DNA of 64,000 bases from Falsochrobactrum shanghaiense (GCF_003149535.1 NZ_QGDB01000008.1:40730-104729), one strand, 5' to 3'; shown: positions 19,152-28,098, counted from the stretch's first letter. Numbers and translations are program-made. The notes: a model not told the origin generated them from the letters alone.

Positions 19152-19493
19152 ATGGCATCGAGCAGGCAGCAGTCCGAGCGTTTGCGCAAGCAGCGCGAAC
19201 GGCAGAAGGACTATCGCGATCGTTTGAGAGCAGAGCGCAAACCGACGCGTGACGACATCGCACGAGTGTTGCTACATTTCATGATCGTTAAAGCGGTGAA
19301 GTCTGGCAACCAAGACGGGACGGAGAAGCTGATTGATATGCTTCTTGATGCGCTGGCGGATCAGGGCTTCGATAAAGATGCTTCATTAGAAGTCATTGAT
19401 GACCTGATTGTCAGATACACAAAAAGCGGCTGGGATTTCCGCCGCAAGGTACATCTGAAGTCCGGCAGAGCTTCTGATGGGACCAAACATTGA
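19152..19493 (+). CDS. Hypothetical basic helical protein
   Basis: Unrecognised 113-aa protein. The first 35 residues are strongly charged and helical (QQSERLRKQRERQKDYRDRL), suggesting a coiled coil or nucleic-acid contact; the rest (DIARVLLHFMIVKAVKSG, then ALADQGFDKDASLEVIDDLI) looks like a compact helical domain. TGGAGAAG precedes the ATG at 19152; a GTG one codon earlier is possible. The gene lies between two members of the palindrome family (19050-19062 upstream, 19542-19554 downstream), so those sites might control it. Function unknown. Confidence 0.6.
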   Translation: MASSRQQSERLRKQRERQKDYRDRLRAERKPTRDDIARVLLHFMIVKAVKSGNQDGTEKLIDMLLDALADQGFDKDASLEVIDDLIVRYTKSGWDFRRKVHLKSGRASDGTKH

Positions 19494-20239
19494 AGATCGT
19501 TTTCCAAACCATATTGTTTCGATTTCAACCTGACGATTTTACAAACGCAGTTTGTGTTTTTTGTCTGTCGTCCCCCCATTACTTCATGAAACGCCGTTTA
19601 CCGATGAATCGGATTTTTCAAGATTGGCAGGGAAACGGATGGGGTTGATCCCCAGCACGTTTCTCCCAATGTCATGAAACGGTGCATGGAAGAGAAAAAG
19701 AGCGAGCCATTCTGCGACCTTTGATGATTTATCTGTGTTGACAACAAAGAAAACCCCGGCAGTGGGGGCTGTGCCGAGGCTACGCTGGATTGAAGCGGGG
19801 GCTTCAACCGCGCCTCTCAATCATCTCATAAAATAGCGAATAAGCAATCGGTTGGATGTGTGGGTGTCAGAGTGTCATCCATATAAGGTGAGAACGGCTA
19901 TCAACGGAACCAAACACTGACCATCCGCTTCCACCGGTCTGCGGCTCAGCCTGTGGATAACTTTTTGCCTTGCTTTCAACCGCGCGGATCAGTCGCCGAC
20001 CAAAGCAGAAGCCTTACGGCGACTGGGTTTTGAAGCAATTGGGGCTAATCCAAAAAAGCCGGTGATATCCGGGACTTAGATAAAAATACCGACTTGGGAT
20101 CTTTTTTTTGTTCTGGATCCTTGCAGCGCAATTCAGATCCTGCAATAGTCACCTTGCCTGATTGATCAGGCGTCTCCATCCAGGTGCTGGTAACACCAGA
20201 ATGGAGACTAACTTAGCCTGCCAACACAGGAGCCAAGCT
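19494..20239. other. Noncoding region with palindromes and a hairpin
   Basis: No supported gene in about 740 bases. It contains CAAACGCAGTTTG at 19542-19554; GAAACGCCGTTTA at 19588-19600, followed by the inverted form of ATCCGATTCATCGG; and a long hairpin at 20172-20208 (GTCTCCAT pairing with ATGGAGAC, inner CTGGT/ACCAG). The hairpin lies 31 bases before a small open frame and could be a leader structure. Confidence 0.5.
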
Positions 20240-20338
20240 ATGCTGGTTATTATCGACATTCGTCTCGGATTAAAAGATCTGCGGCCTGATAATCTTATCA
20301 GCTTGCGGCTCCGCAGCGGAAATAATTTCCGCTTCTGA
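20240..20338 (+). CDS. Candidate 32-aa small protein
   Basis: A short frame encodes MLVIIDIRLGLKDLRPDNLI followed by SLRLRSGNNFRF and TGA. AGGAG stands 7 bases before the ATG, and the preceding hairpin at 20172-20208 could be a regulatory leader. The 3' end forms a GCGGAAATAATTTCCGC hairpin, so this might instead be a transcription-attenuation element. No homologue is known to me; it lies about 200 bases before the start of the protease operon. Weakly supported. Confidence 0.35.
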   Translation: MLVIIDIRLGLKDLRPDNLISLRLRSGNNFRF

Positions 20339-20538
20339 CGCGTTCGGCGCTCTTCAAAGCCTGAACTCCCAAATTCCCATTCTGGCAGCCTGGTCGTGTG
20401 CGTTTGCGCGTAGCGTCATACGCTTTGCTATCTTCAGGCTGGCTTCGCTCTGACGCGACGTCGAAGGGATAACGCTTGTCTTCATCTTCATTCAAAACAA
20501 AACCGGCACGGAATGGCACGTGCGGGAAGGGAGAAACT

Positions 20539-21399
20539 ATGTTTGCAGAAACGGTCATCGGTTATATCGATCTCATTGAACACCAGTTCCCGCAACGAAG
20601 CTACACACGTGAATTAAACGCGGCGCTGCAACTGTCGTTATATTTTCATCTGATCGACCGCGCTCATGACAGAGCAAGCCAGAAGCGAGCTTTGTCAGAG
20701 CAGATATTCCGTTGCGCATTGTGGAACAAGGGCGAAAAGATTATCGGTTTGATTGAAGAAGCTGTAGCAAAAGCGGCTGTGAAGGTTCAAAAAGATTTCC
20801 GTTCGTCTCATTCTATGCCGCTGACACGCGATACGTTCAATAACGTCATAGAAACTATCGCATCGAAATCCATCCCAGATGAAAACGATATAGACCGGAA
20901 AGCCTTGGAACTCCCGGCAGGCCCTTACACATTCGAATTGATGTTTTACGAGGAGGAGAGCAGGCGCATCCGTGTGTTCAGTCTGATTTATGGCATCAGC
21001 GCCCATGAAGGAGCTCTTGATCAATGGCGGGTTGAAGCATCAAATACCTCGGCATTGTGGGGGCGGCTGGCGCAACAGTATTATGGCATTGATATTGATC
21101 ACTGCGAATTTGCGTTGATCGACCCGTTGCTTGCTGAAAGCCGGGTTGAAGACGGGATTTGGGCGCTTGCTGATCTTGATAGTTTGATCGGTACTCCCGG
21201 GATCGCAGAGAAAGCCCTCAATGTGCAGGAAGCGCTCAGAGAAGAACTGATCATCTGGCTCGGGGACACATTTGCCAAGACCGAAGCAGAGCAAGCGCAG
21301 CTGATCGATGAAGAGATAGCGAAGATTGCAATTGAAGCACTCGACAGCAAGACTACGCCGGAGCTTCAGATTTTGACGCCGAATAACGTGTCGTGTTGA
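20539..21399 (+). CDS. Hypothetical protein, first gene of the split-protease operon
   Basis: Unrecognised 286-aa, mainly helical protein. The ATG at 20539 is chosen because GGAAGGGAG lies just upstream; an earlier in-frame start at 20476 is poorly supported. Segments such as FAETVIGYIDLIEHQFPQ and the C-terminal VQEALREELIIWLGDTFAKT are amphipathic helices; no membrane span, catalytic motif or known fold was recognised. It sits 150 bases before the AAA+ gene on the same strand and probably belongs to the same unit, so it may be an adaptor or substrate-recognition factor (inference). Confidence 0.65.
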   Translation: MFAETVIGYIDLIEHQFPQRSYTRELNAALQLSLYFHLIDRAHDRASQKRALSEQIFRCALWNKGEKIIGLIEEAVAKAAVKVQKDFRSSHSMPLTRDTFNNVIETIASKSIPDENDIDRKALELPAGPYTFELMFYEEESRRIRVFSLIYGISAHEGALDQWRVEASNTSALWGRLAQQYYGIDIDHCEFALIDPLLAESRVEDGIWALADLDSLIGTPGIAEKALNVQEALREELIIWLGDTFAKTEAEQAQLIDEEIAKIAIEALDSKTTPELQILTPNNVSC

Positions 21400-21548
21400 C
21401 GAGACGCAGCTGGAGCGGTTCCGGTTAGTACGGAGTTGCTGGAGCCGCGCTATCTCCTTGCTGTACGCATGTCTCGATCCCAAAACCGGTCCCTGCGTTT
21501 CGGGATGTGCTCTGGAATTCACTCTCTTTATATCCATGAGGTCACTAC

Positions 21549-23402
21549 ATGACCACTTCACCACCCGGCGCGAGCCGGATCGGGCTACATCTGCTTGCTC
21601 GTCTGAAACATGCGACCTATCGCGATCTGCGACAGGTGTTCTGCGAACTCGATCTTCTGTCTCACACCGAAGTCGACGTCGATGGTTTTTTCGCGATGCG
21701 CTTCGATATGCCGGAACCGACGCCTGATCCCGACGATGAAAGCCGACCGGTACTCCCTTTGACCGGTCATCCTGTTCACGATCTGCGTTCATTGAACGCC
21801 CATCTGGGCGCTGGCTTCACTCTGAATGTTGCCGGCGTGAAACACCAGTTTGGTCTCTCGATGCCGTTTCCAGTGTTCCTGGCCGATATGCCCCACCATC
21901 CGGTCGAGCGGCCATATCTTTTGAAACTCTTACGTTGTTTTCGTGCAGAGCCTGACATCGGTGATGTCGCGGTCTGTTATCTGCTGGCGCGTGCCCTGGA
22001 GAATAGGGATTCTGGACGGAACCAGCTGATGGAGCTCGCGCGCGGACGGCCTGGACTTGTTATCGTGCGCACCGATATCGAAGGTTTTGAAGATATCCTG
22101 TTACGGATGTTACGAGAACAGCGGCTTTATCGCGGGCAGGTTGTAGCGCGACCTCTCGATCATTGGGGGACGACAACGGTCCGACAGTTGAAGCGAACTA
22201 GGAGCCGCATCCGTCAGCCAGACCTGATCATCAATACTGTCGATGCTGACGCATTCGAGAAACTCGCATTGATCGACGAAGATAGCATTGGGGATGCCCT
22301 GTCACGCGGCGAATGGCTCCTCGGTATCCTTGATATGCAATACGAGATTCCGGCCAAACTCAAGGTGGCAGCAGACATTGTTCTCGACACGGGCCTGCTT
22401 GATGGCGTTCTTCTCAACAGGCTACTTGATACGGTGACAACACACGATGCCGACACCGTCTTTCCAGAGGATTTCGCACTCGGTTCATTGCGAGAGCTGA
22501 GACGTTCGTTCCGCGAGGCAAACACACGACAGGAAACCTTTGCTTATTTGCTGGCACAATGGGAACTGGAGGGGAGAAAGCAGGCACGTCCGGTAAAGAA
22601 GCAGAAGCAGGAAGAGGCTGACAAAAAGAAGAACAAGTCTGATGACAAGAAATCGTTCTCGACTGAAGAACGCGGCCGTCATGGCAGAAAGATTGTTTCC
22701 GACAGCCGATTGATTGAACCAGAACCGCTCGATGATGGCTTCAGTGACGTTGGTACGGCGGGGATCGTCATTCGTCGGACACCAGCTCTATACATTGAGA
22801 CCTTGTCTGGCTACGGCGTGGCGGCTGATTGGGCGCTGGCGCTTAAGGAAGACCTTGCGCTGTGGAACACAGCATCGCTCGCCTGGGCTGACATCAGCGC
22901 GCGGCTACTTCTATCTGGCCCGCCCGGTACCGGCAAGACCACTTTTGCACGGGCGCTTTGTAATAGCCTGCGCGTTCCTGTCCTCGCGACTTCTATCGCG
23001 ACATGGCTGCGGATGGGGCATCTTGGTGATGTGTTGCTGCGCATGAAGACTGCTTTTGAGGAAGCGGCGTCTCATGCCCCCGTCATCCTGTTTATTGACG
23101 AGATCGACAGCATCGGGCGACGCCAGGATCCGTCCCGCGATTATGCGGATTACTGGAACGCTGTCGTCAATCAGTTCCTGGAATTGATGGATGGTGCGGT
23201 CAAACAGGAAGGCATCATCATCGTGGGTGCCACCAACCGGCCCGACGATATTGATGAGGCATTGTTACGGTCAGGACGACTGGAAACCCATGTCCGGATA
23301 CCGAAACCTGACACGGATGCCCTGATAGGTATTCTCGCGCATCATCTGGGCGCTGATCTCGATGCTGTGCTGGAAACACGACAGGCGGAGCAACAGCGAT
23401 GA
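21549..23402 (+). CDS. AAA+ ATPase of FtsH type with novel N-terminal domain (ATPase half of a split protease)
   Basis: ATPase (617 aa) whose C-terminal part matches the AAA module of FtsH: Walker A GPPGTGKTT (about 458-466), Walker B VILFIDEIDSIGRR (about 513-526) and the second region of homology GATNRPDDIDEALLRSGRLE. It ends just where the helical lid should begin. In place of the FtsH membrane anchors there is a roughly 340-residue N-terminal region without obvious membrane spans, then a Lys-rich linker (about 345-380). The stop overlaps the next start (ATGA at 23399-23402), and the next gene supplies lid and peptidase. Either a natural split or an old frameshift made good by coupling. 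Confidence 0.8.
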   Translation: MTTSPPGASRIGLHLLARLKHATYRDLRQVFCELDLLSHTEVDVDGFFAMRFDMPEPTPDPDDESRPVLPLTGHPVHDLRSLNAHLGAGFTLNVAGVKHQFGLSMPFPVFLADMPHHPVERPYLLKLLRCFRAEPDIGDVAVCYLLARALENRDSGRNQLMELARGRPGLVIVRTDIEGFEDILLRMLREQRLYRGQVVARPLDHWGTTTVRQLKRTRSRIRQPDLIINTVDADAFEKLALIDEDSIGDALSRGEWLLGILDMQYEIPAKLKVAADIVLDTGLLDGVLLNRLLDTVTTHDADTVFPEDFALGSLRELRRSFREANTRQETFAYLLAQWELEGRKQARPVKKQKQEEADKKKNKSDDKKSFSTEERGRHGRKIVSDSRLIEPEPLDDGFSDVGTAGIVIRRTPALYIETLSGYGVAADWALALKEDLALWNTASLAWADISARLLLSGPPGTGKTTFARALCNSLRVPVLATSIATWLRMGHLGDVLLRMKTAFEEAASHAPVILFIDEIDSIGRRQDPSRDYADYWNAVVNQFLELMDGAVKQEGIIIVGATNRPDDIDEALLRSGRLETHVRIPKPDTDALIGILAHHLGADLDAVLETRQAEQQR

Positions 23403-24217
23403 CAGACACCAAACCAGATGAACGTATGAGAAGTTCAAGCGACCTGCGTCCGCTGGCGCTGAAGGCACAGGGCATGACCGGAGCCGATATCGAGCGTATT
23501 ATGCGTCAGGCTCGCCAGCTCGCACGCCGTGAGAAGCGTCGGCTTACCTGGAAGGATATTGAAAAGGGCATTATCGGCAATCGTCGGCCGGTCCTGCCGG
23601 AAGAACGCTGGCGTATGGCGGTGCATGAGGCGGGCCATGCCGTCATTCGACATATATTGCAAGTCGGCCATCCACTGACGCTGAGCATTGAAGAACAGGT
23701 GGGGTTCGGCTTTGCAACGGAACGTCGCAAGCTTATTCCGCTGGAAAAGGATTGCGAAGACAATCTTGCCGTGATGCTGGCGGGAAGGGCGGCGGAAGAG
23801 CTTGTCCTTGGGGATGTCTCTGTCGGCTCCGGCATACGGCCCGGCAGCGATCTCGCGAATGCAACCGATCTGGCGCTCGCAATGGAAACAACATTCGGCT
23901 TTTCCAGAAAACGGCCACTACTGTTTTGCGACGGTCTGACACGAGGGGAACTGGTCCATGCAAACCATCCCGTAACCAACCGTGTCAATGAGCGGATGCA
24001 AAAAGCTTATAACATTGCCCGTCACGGACTTGTCCGTTACGCGGCAGCGCACAGGACGCTTTCCAAAACACTGCTCGAACATGGCGTTCTGGAAGGCGAC
24101 GCTGTCACCGCCATTCTTGACGATGCCATCCGGCGACAGGATCAGCAGGGCAGTCATGTTTCGGTGAGCGTAGCGGATAACAGCTCTCTGGAGACGAACG
24201 CACCCGGCCCGACCTGA
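23399..24217 (+). CDS. FtsH-like M41 zinc peptidase with AAA lid (protease half of a split protease)
   Basis: Protein of 272 aa. Residues about 20-50 (ALKAQGMTGADIERIMRQAR) are the AAA lid subdomain missing from the preceding gene; then comes the M41 peptidase with HEAGH at residues 76-80 (zinc ligands and catalytic Glu) and the downstream acidic ligand region GSDLANATDLALAM, followed by TFGFS as in FtsH (FGMS). It cannot hydrolyse ATP alone and presumably assembles with the upstream ATPase. The ATGA overlap places it in the -1 frame relative to the ATPase and suggests termination-reinitiation. Substrates are unknown. Confidence 0.8.
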   Translation: MTDTKPDERMRSSSDLRPLALKAQGMTGADIERIMRQARQLARREKRRLTWKDIEKGIIGNRRPVLPEERWRMAVHEAGHAVIRHILQVGHPLTLSIEEQVGFGFATERRKLIPLEKDCEDNLAVMLAGRAAEELVLGDVSVGSGIRPGSDLANATDLALAMETTFGFSRKRPLLFCDGLTRGELVHANHPVTNRVNERMQKAYNIARHGLVRYAAAHRTLSKTLLEHGVLEGDAVTAILDDAIRRQDQQGSHVSVSVADNSSLETNAPGPT

Positions 24218-24318
24218 ACGACCGTTCCAGACCGACCAACAATTCGAATTCATTCCAAAAACGCGCTCGTCAGCACGGGCACGAACGATCCCATATATCC
24301 AGACGAAAGGAATATCCC

Positions 24319-24663
24319 ATGGCAATCATCGCAAACGATGGCACATTCAACCGGCAAAGACTGGCAACAGAGATCGAGACCCTCAAAGCCCTTGTTCGTG
24401 ATCTCGAGCGTCTGCTCAACGGTGAGGACCCGCACCAAAGCGAACTGGCGGATGCACCATTGATCAACAACTGGGATTTTGATCGTCGGGACGCCGTATG
24501 CCTCGTCGGCACGTTCCTGGATCATCCGCGTCTGGGACGCATGGTGCCCAACGGCATTACCTCCGAACTCTGGTATATAAACCCGGACGCAGGATATGCG
24601 CGTACATTCAGCCGCTTCTACCGTCTCGGTAAACCGGCCCGGTTTCGGAACGGCAATCGTTGA
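24319..24663 (+). CDS. DUF6634-like protein
   Basis: Small soluble protein (114 aa) that I recognise as a DUF6634-type protein common on plasmids and islands of Rhizobiales: an N-terminal helix (LATEIETLKALVRDLERLL), then PLINNWDFDRRDAVCLVGTF, DHPRLGRMV and a C-terminal RTFSRFYRLGKP block. AAAGGAAT precedes the ATG. It follows the split protease by about 100 bases on the same strand and is followed by a terminator-like hairpin, so it may be the last gene of that operon. Function unknown; family assignment is from memory. Confidence 0.6.
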   Translation: MAIIANDGTFNRQRLATEIETLKALVRDLERLLNGEDPHQSELADAPLINNWDFDRRDAVCLVGTFLDHPRLGRMVPNGITSELWYINPDAGYARTFSRFYRLGKPARFRNGNR

Positions 24664-24728
24664 GGCTGACCGGCAAGAACAGAACGCAAGCCTATCGGGA
24701 GAGTAACCAGGGTCTGGATCGCGTAGAC

Positions 24729-24775
24729 AGGCGGGGAGGAGAAAACCGACCCGCCTGACGGCCATATTTTTTTTG
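24729..24775 (+). terminator. Probable terminator after the split-protease operon
   Basis: AGGCGGG (24729-24735) pairs with CCCGCCT (24750-24756), followed after about ten bases by a run of eight T. The long gap between stem and T-run makes it an imperfect intrinsic terminator. Confidence 0.4.
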
Positions 24776-24969
24776 TCAGTTGCGAACCGCGGTTTTTGAG
24801 CTGCCGCTTGCTGGAACGACAATCGTCGTGTTTTCCAGCAACGATGGCTGTACGGTTATGCGTTCTGAAGAAGCCAAATCACCCGGATAAAAATGGTCGG
24901 CCAGTCGTGAAAACGTGGCATAGGCTGAACAACCTTGAGGGCCGCCCTGTCAAAGCAGTTGCAAGTTCA

Positions 24970-25000
24970 CAATTTGGGAACTCGCGAAATTCCCAAATTG
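24970..25000. terminator. Perfect 11-bp inverted repeat between convergent genes
   Basis: CAATTTGGGAA (24970-24980) pairs exactly with TTCCCAAATTG (24990-25000), loop of nine bases. It lies between the convergent genes at 24319 and 25507, 25 bases past the stop of the latter, so a bidirectional terminator is likely; a protein-binding operator is the alternative. Confidence 0.5.
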
Positions 25001-25024
25001 ATAATTTGCTGACATTTGGGGCTG

Positions 25025-25507
25025 TCAGTGTGACGTTTTCATTTTGCGGGACGAAGCGAAGCGTTGAGCCTCCCGGTCGATTGATTTTGCTCCTCGCTTT
25101 TCGGCTTGGACAATCTTCCTGGCAACATACTTCTTGGCACGCTCGGTCATAGTACGAGGGACGGGAATACCGTGTTCTCTCATTTTGCTATGCGCCCATT
25201 TTTCAGCCTGAAATTCCTCTACGTGACGTGGCAACCTCGTTCCGCCGAAGTGAAGATGAGCATGGGCGCACTCGTGTAAAAAGATGTAAAGGCTTTTGCG
25301 TGTTATTGGTCGCGGGGCCTCTATCCGGCGTATCTTACCGCCATATGCAACCCCCGACAGGCTTTTCCTGAATTTTACAGTGTAACCGTCCGGAACATAA
25401 GACATGCCGATTTGGTAGAACCTGTCGGCAGCAGCGCGACGCGCAGCTTGTAATTCCAGGCCTGTCATAGGTTTCATGCGAGCCTGGGTGGGTTTATTAT
25501 CAATCAT
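25025..25507 (-). CDS. Putative HExxH metallopeptidase-like protein
   Basis: Hypothetical 160-aa protein with a clear zincin-type motif HECAHAHLHFG at about residues 78-88 (YIFLHECAHAHLHFG) and a following Glu-rich segment (HVEEFQAEKWAH) that could give the third zinc ligand. The C-terminus is basic (RKIVQAEKRGAKSIDREAQR). AAGGAG precedes the ATG at 25507. The motif spacing recalls small ImmA/IrrE or SprT-like plasmid proteins. Zinc binding and proteolysis are inferred, not shown. It is convergent with the DUF6634 gene. Confidence 0.65.
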   Translation of the reverse strand: MIDNKPTQARMKPMTGLELQAARRAAADRFYQIGMSYVPDGYTVKFRKSLSGVAYGGKIRRIEAPRPITRKSLYIFLHECAHAHLHFGGTRLPRHVEEFQAEKWAHSKMREHGIPVPRTMTERAKKYVARKIVQAEKRGAKSIDREAQRFASSRKMKTSH

Positions 25508-25892
25508 CAAATACTCCTTGTTTTAAAATGACTGAGCATCAGCTTAAAAATGCTGACTATTAAATTAAAGCATAAAATACTAACAATATCAAATAGTTGG
25601 ATGTATATAGGCCGCTGAAATGCCCTGAAACAGGTATAAATTACCCTGTTTTTACCCCCTTAAAAATGCAAATAAATGACATATTGTCGCACTTCCTCTG
25701 AAGAAGGAATACGAAACATTCAAAGGTCGATTTGACGAACAAAATGGATCGATGAGCCGGCAACGGCTCGGATGCAATGACGAAGGAGAGATAACCTGGA
25801 CTGAACCGCCCAGCGAGAACGTGCCAGACGAAGCTTGTGGGTACCATTGCCTCAATTCAGGGTAAACTTCAGCGGCGACAACAGGATATGCC
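25508..25892. other. Intergenic DNA, no gene seen
   Basis: AT-rich promoter-like sequence for the minus-strand gene at 25507, then a short hairpin AAACAGG/CCTGTTT (25628-25651). The 25730-25890 part has no recognisable gene and leads directly into the cydB fragment, so a recombination boundary lies here. Confidence 0.45.
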
Positions 25893-26640
25893 GTGATCCT
25901 GAGTGCGCTTTATCTGCCGCTGATGATGATGCTCGCGGGGCTGATCTGGCGCGGCGTTGCCTTCGAGTTCCGCTTCAAGGCGGATGAAGCGCATAAGCCG
26001 TTCTGGGACAAGGCGTTCATGTGGGGGTCCTATATCGCGACCTTCTCGCAGGGGCTGGCGCTCGGCGCTTTCATCAACGGGTTCAAAGTCAGCGATGGCA
26101 CTTATGCCGGCGGGTTCTTCGACTGGCTCTCGCCATTCAGCCTGTTTACCGGCTTTGCGCTGCTGATCGGCTATGCGCTGCTGGGCGTAACCTGGCTTAT
26201 CATGAAAACCGAAGGCGCGTTGCAGCAGCGCATGCGTGCGCTCGGAAGGCCGATCACCCTGGTCGTCCTCGCAGCAATCATTATCGTCAGCCTGTGGACG
26301 CCATTTGCCCATGCCGACATTGCGGCCCGCTGGTTCTCCCTGCCCAATCTGTACTTCCTTGCTCCGGTTCCGGTGCTGGTCGTTCTGGCGACATGGGCGC
26401 TTTTCAAGTGTATGGATGGCGAGAACCATGCCGCGCCATTCTTCCTCGCGCTGTTCCTGCTGTTCCTCGGATATACCGGGTTCGGGATCAGCCTGTGGCC
26501 CAACATCATCCCACCGGCAATCTCGATATGGGATGCCGCTGCCCCGCCGCAAAGCATGGGCTTCACACTGGTTGGCGCATTGTTCATCATTCCCTTCATT
26601 CTCGCCTATCCGATCCAGGGATACGCGGGCAATGTCGTCG
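25893..26640 (+). pseudogene. cydB: Internal fragment of cytochrome bd oxidase subunit II (cydB)
   Basis: The frame from 25893 encodes about 245 residues of CydB, the second subunit of the cytochrome bd ubiquinol oxidase. It begins in the middle of the family at SALYLPLMMMLAGLIWRG, VAFEFRFK, so the first 80 or so residues and the start are missing, and it ends FILAYPIQGYAGNVVVG instead of the normal YWVFRGKV-type terminus. The middle (helices, GFFDWLSPFSLFTGFALLIG) is intact. No cydA is nearby. This is a piece cut at both ends by rearrangement and cannot make a working subunit. Confidence 0.8.
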
Positions 26641-26721
26641 TCGGTGACGAGGTTCATCTCCGCGCGGATGTGAGTTCTTGCTGAAGCGCGACTTTTGTGG
26701 TTCTGACATGCCACGGAACTT

Positions 26722-26920
26722 TCATCCAGCGGTAGCTAGAGCCTCGGCAGTTTTACATAGGCCAAATGGCGGGGTGGGAGCAACCGGCGGCCGGAAATGG
26801 TTGTGATCGTCCGCCCGTTCGGCGATGGTATTGCGGACATAATTGAGACCGAAAAGCAGGCTCTTGTTTAGTAGCTCCTCGCGCATCCGCACACGGAAGT
26901 CGTCGGATTTCAGAATTGAA
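26722..26920 (-). pseudogene. IS3-family transposase C-terminal fragment
   Basis: The minus strand reads RMREELLNKSLLFGLNYVRN, then AERADDHNHFRPP, matching the C-terminal end of IS3-type integrase-core transposases (typically REELLNE, YN..RPHSALGY). The frame shifts after the FRP block and the rest of the element is missing. It abuts an IS4 fragment. Confidence 0.6.
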
Positions 26921-27170
26921 AATGCTAAGATGAGCGACCCGAAAGCCTTCATGAACTTCGCTGCTCTTGTAGCCATTGCGGCTGTCACGGTCACCCAGAT
27001 ACTGCGTGCCCGCGACAATCCGTCAGGACAGGTACTGGCCGATACCTTTGATCCCGATGAGAGACCCTTGCTTCTCGCCATCTGCAAGGGCTACGAAGGC
27101 GAGGTTCCAACCTCGTGCCCCAGAAAAACCCTCATCCGCCGGACCCTTTTATATTCAAAGTCGAACGTCA
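26880..27170 (+). pseudogene. IS4-family transposase fragment
   Basis: The plus strand reads FRIENAKMSDPKAFMNFAAL, VAIAAVTVTQILRARDNPSG, TFDPDERPLLLAICKGYEG, which matches a stretch near the C-terminus of IS4-type transposases (usually FRIEDA.IGDPKAFMNFAAL). The beginning is cut by the IS3 fragment and the end breaks down in frame after PRKTLI. It is a relic and runs up to the SDR gene. Confidence 0.7.
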
Positions 27171-28028
27171 AAGAATGGGTTTGCCGCCGGTAACCGCGAT
27201 GGTCGCGCCCGAAGTGTAGCTCGATAGCGGATCGGCCAGCATAACATAAGCAGAGGCCAGCTCAGCGGGTTGCGCTGGACGTTTCATTGGCGTTTGCTGG
27301 CCAAACGATGCCACAGCTTCTTCCGGCAGTGTGGAGGGGATCAAAGGCGTCCACACGGGGCCCGGTGCAACTGCATTGGCACGAATGCCTTTCTCCGCCA
27401 GCAATTGTGCAAGACCTGCCGTAAAATTTTGAACGGCGCCTTTGGTCGTCGCATAGGCGAGCAAAGTCGGATTAGGCATATCCGAATTAATCGAAGCCGT
27501 ATTTATAATGGCTGCACCTGGCTTCATGTGCGGCAACGCAGCTTTCGTCAAATAAAACATTGCGTGGATATTCACGCGAAAGGTCATGTCCCATTCCTCA
27601 TCGCTGATATCCTCCAGCTCAAAAAAACTTGCCTGATGCGCCGCGTTATTGACCAGAATGTCGATCTGTCCAAATTCATCTACCGCGCGTTGCACGATTT
27701 CCCGGCAATTCTCGGCACGCTGGATATCACATTTCATCAAGATGGCTTTGCGGCCCTCTGCCTCAATCAATGAACGGGTTTCGAGTGCATCGGCCTCTTC
27801 CTGAAGGTATGCAATAAGCACATCAGCACCTTCGCGCGCGAACGCAATTGCAACCGCTCTACCGATGCCGCTATCGCCGCCCGTTATGATCGCTTTGCGG
27901 CCCTCAAGCTTGCCGGATCCTTTATAAGATTTCTCACCGTGATCGGGCTTCGGAGTCATACGCTCGGTCAAGCCCGGCATAGATTGATGAGGCGTGTCAA
28001 ATGGCGGCACGGGGTATTGTTTATTCAT
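27168..28028 (-). CDS. SDR-family oxidoreductase (YghA-like)
   Basis: NAD(P)-dependent short-chain dehydrogenase of the longer YghA/YhdF type (286 aa). After a 40-residue N-terminal extension (PVPPFDTPHQSMPGLTERM, KPDHGEKSYKGSGKL) come the cofactor motif ITGGDSGIGRAVAI, the NNAA motif, the catalytic INTASINS and YATTKGA (S...YxxxK) and the C-terminal SGATIAVTGGKPI. Such enzymes are often induced by general stress. A near-perfect EcfG-type promoter (GGAAC-N17-GTT) lies 39-63 bases upstream, supporting that. Substrate unknown. Its 3' end overlaps the IS4 fragment by a few bases, but the C-terminus looks complete. Confidence 0.9.
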   Translation of the reverse strand: MNKQYPVPPFDTPHQSMPGLTERMTPKPDHGEKSYKGSGKLEGRKAIITGGDSGIGRAVAIAFAREGADVLIAYLQEEADALETRSLIEAEGRKAILMKCDIQRAENCREIVQRAVDEFGQIDILVNNAAHQASFFELEDISDEEWDMTFRVNIHAMFYLTKAALPHMKPGAAIINTASINSDMPNPTLLAYATTKGAVQNFTAGLAQLLAEKGIRANAVAPGPVWTPLIPSTLPEEAVASFGQQTPMKRPAQPAELASAYVMLADPLSSYTSGATIAVTGGKPIL

Positions 28029-28066
28029 GACAGTCTTCCTTCCTTAGCGAGACTTGCTGAGGATCT

Positions 28067-28091
28067 AACCATCAGACACTGACTGGGTTCC
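28067..28091 (-). promoter_or_regulatory. EcfG-type general-stress promoter for the SDR gene
   Basis: Read on the minus strand: GGAAC (28091-28087), 17 bases, GTT (28069-28067). This matches the alphaproteobacterial EcfG consensus GGAAC-N16/17-cGTT. It lies 39 bases before the SDR start at 28028. Confidence 0.65.
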
Positions 28092-28098
28092 CTCGGAG

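Noticed and set aside
17067..19600. CRISPR array or iteron-type origin
   Set aside because: The repeats are irregularly spaced, in both orientations, and there are no spacers of constant size; no replication initiator gene is near, so neither call can be supported.
23399..23402. Programmed ribosomal frameshift between the ATPase and peptidase genes
   Set aside because: The reading frame changes by -1, but no slippery heptamer or downstream stem is visible near the overlap; ATGA reinitiation is simpler.
27168..27193. Fusion of the IS4 fragment with the SDR gene
   Set aside because: They overlap only by a few bases on opposite strands, and the SDR C-terminus is complete.
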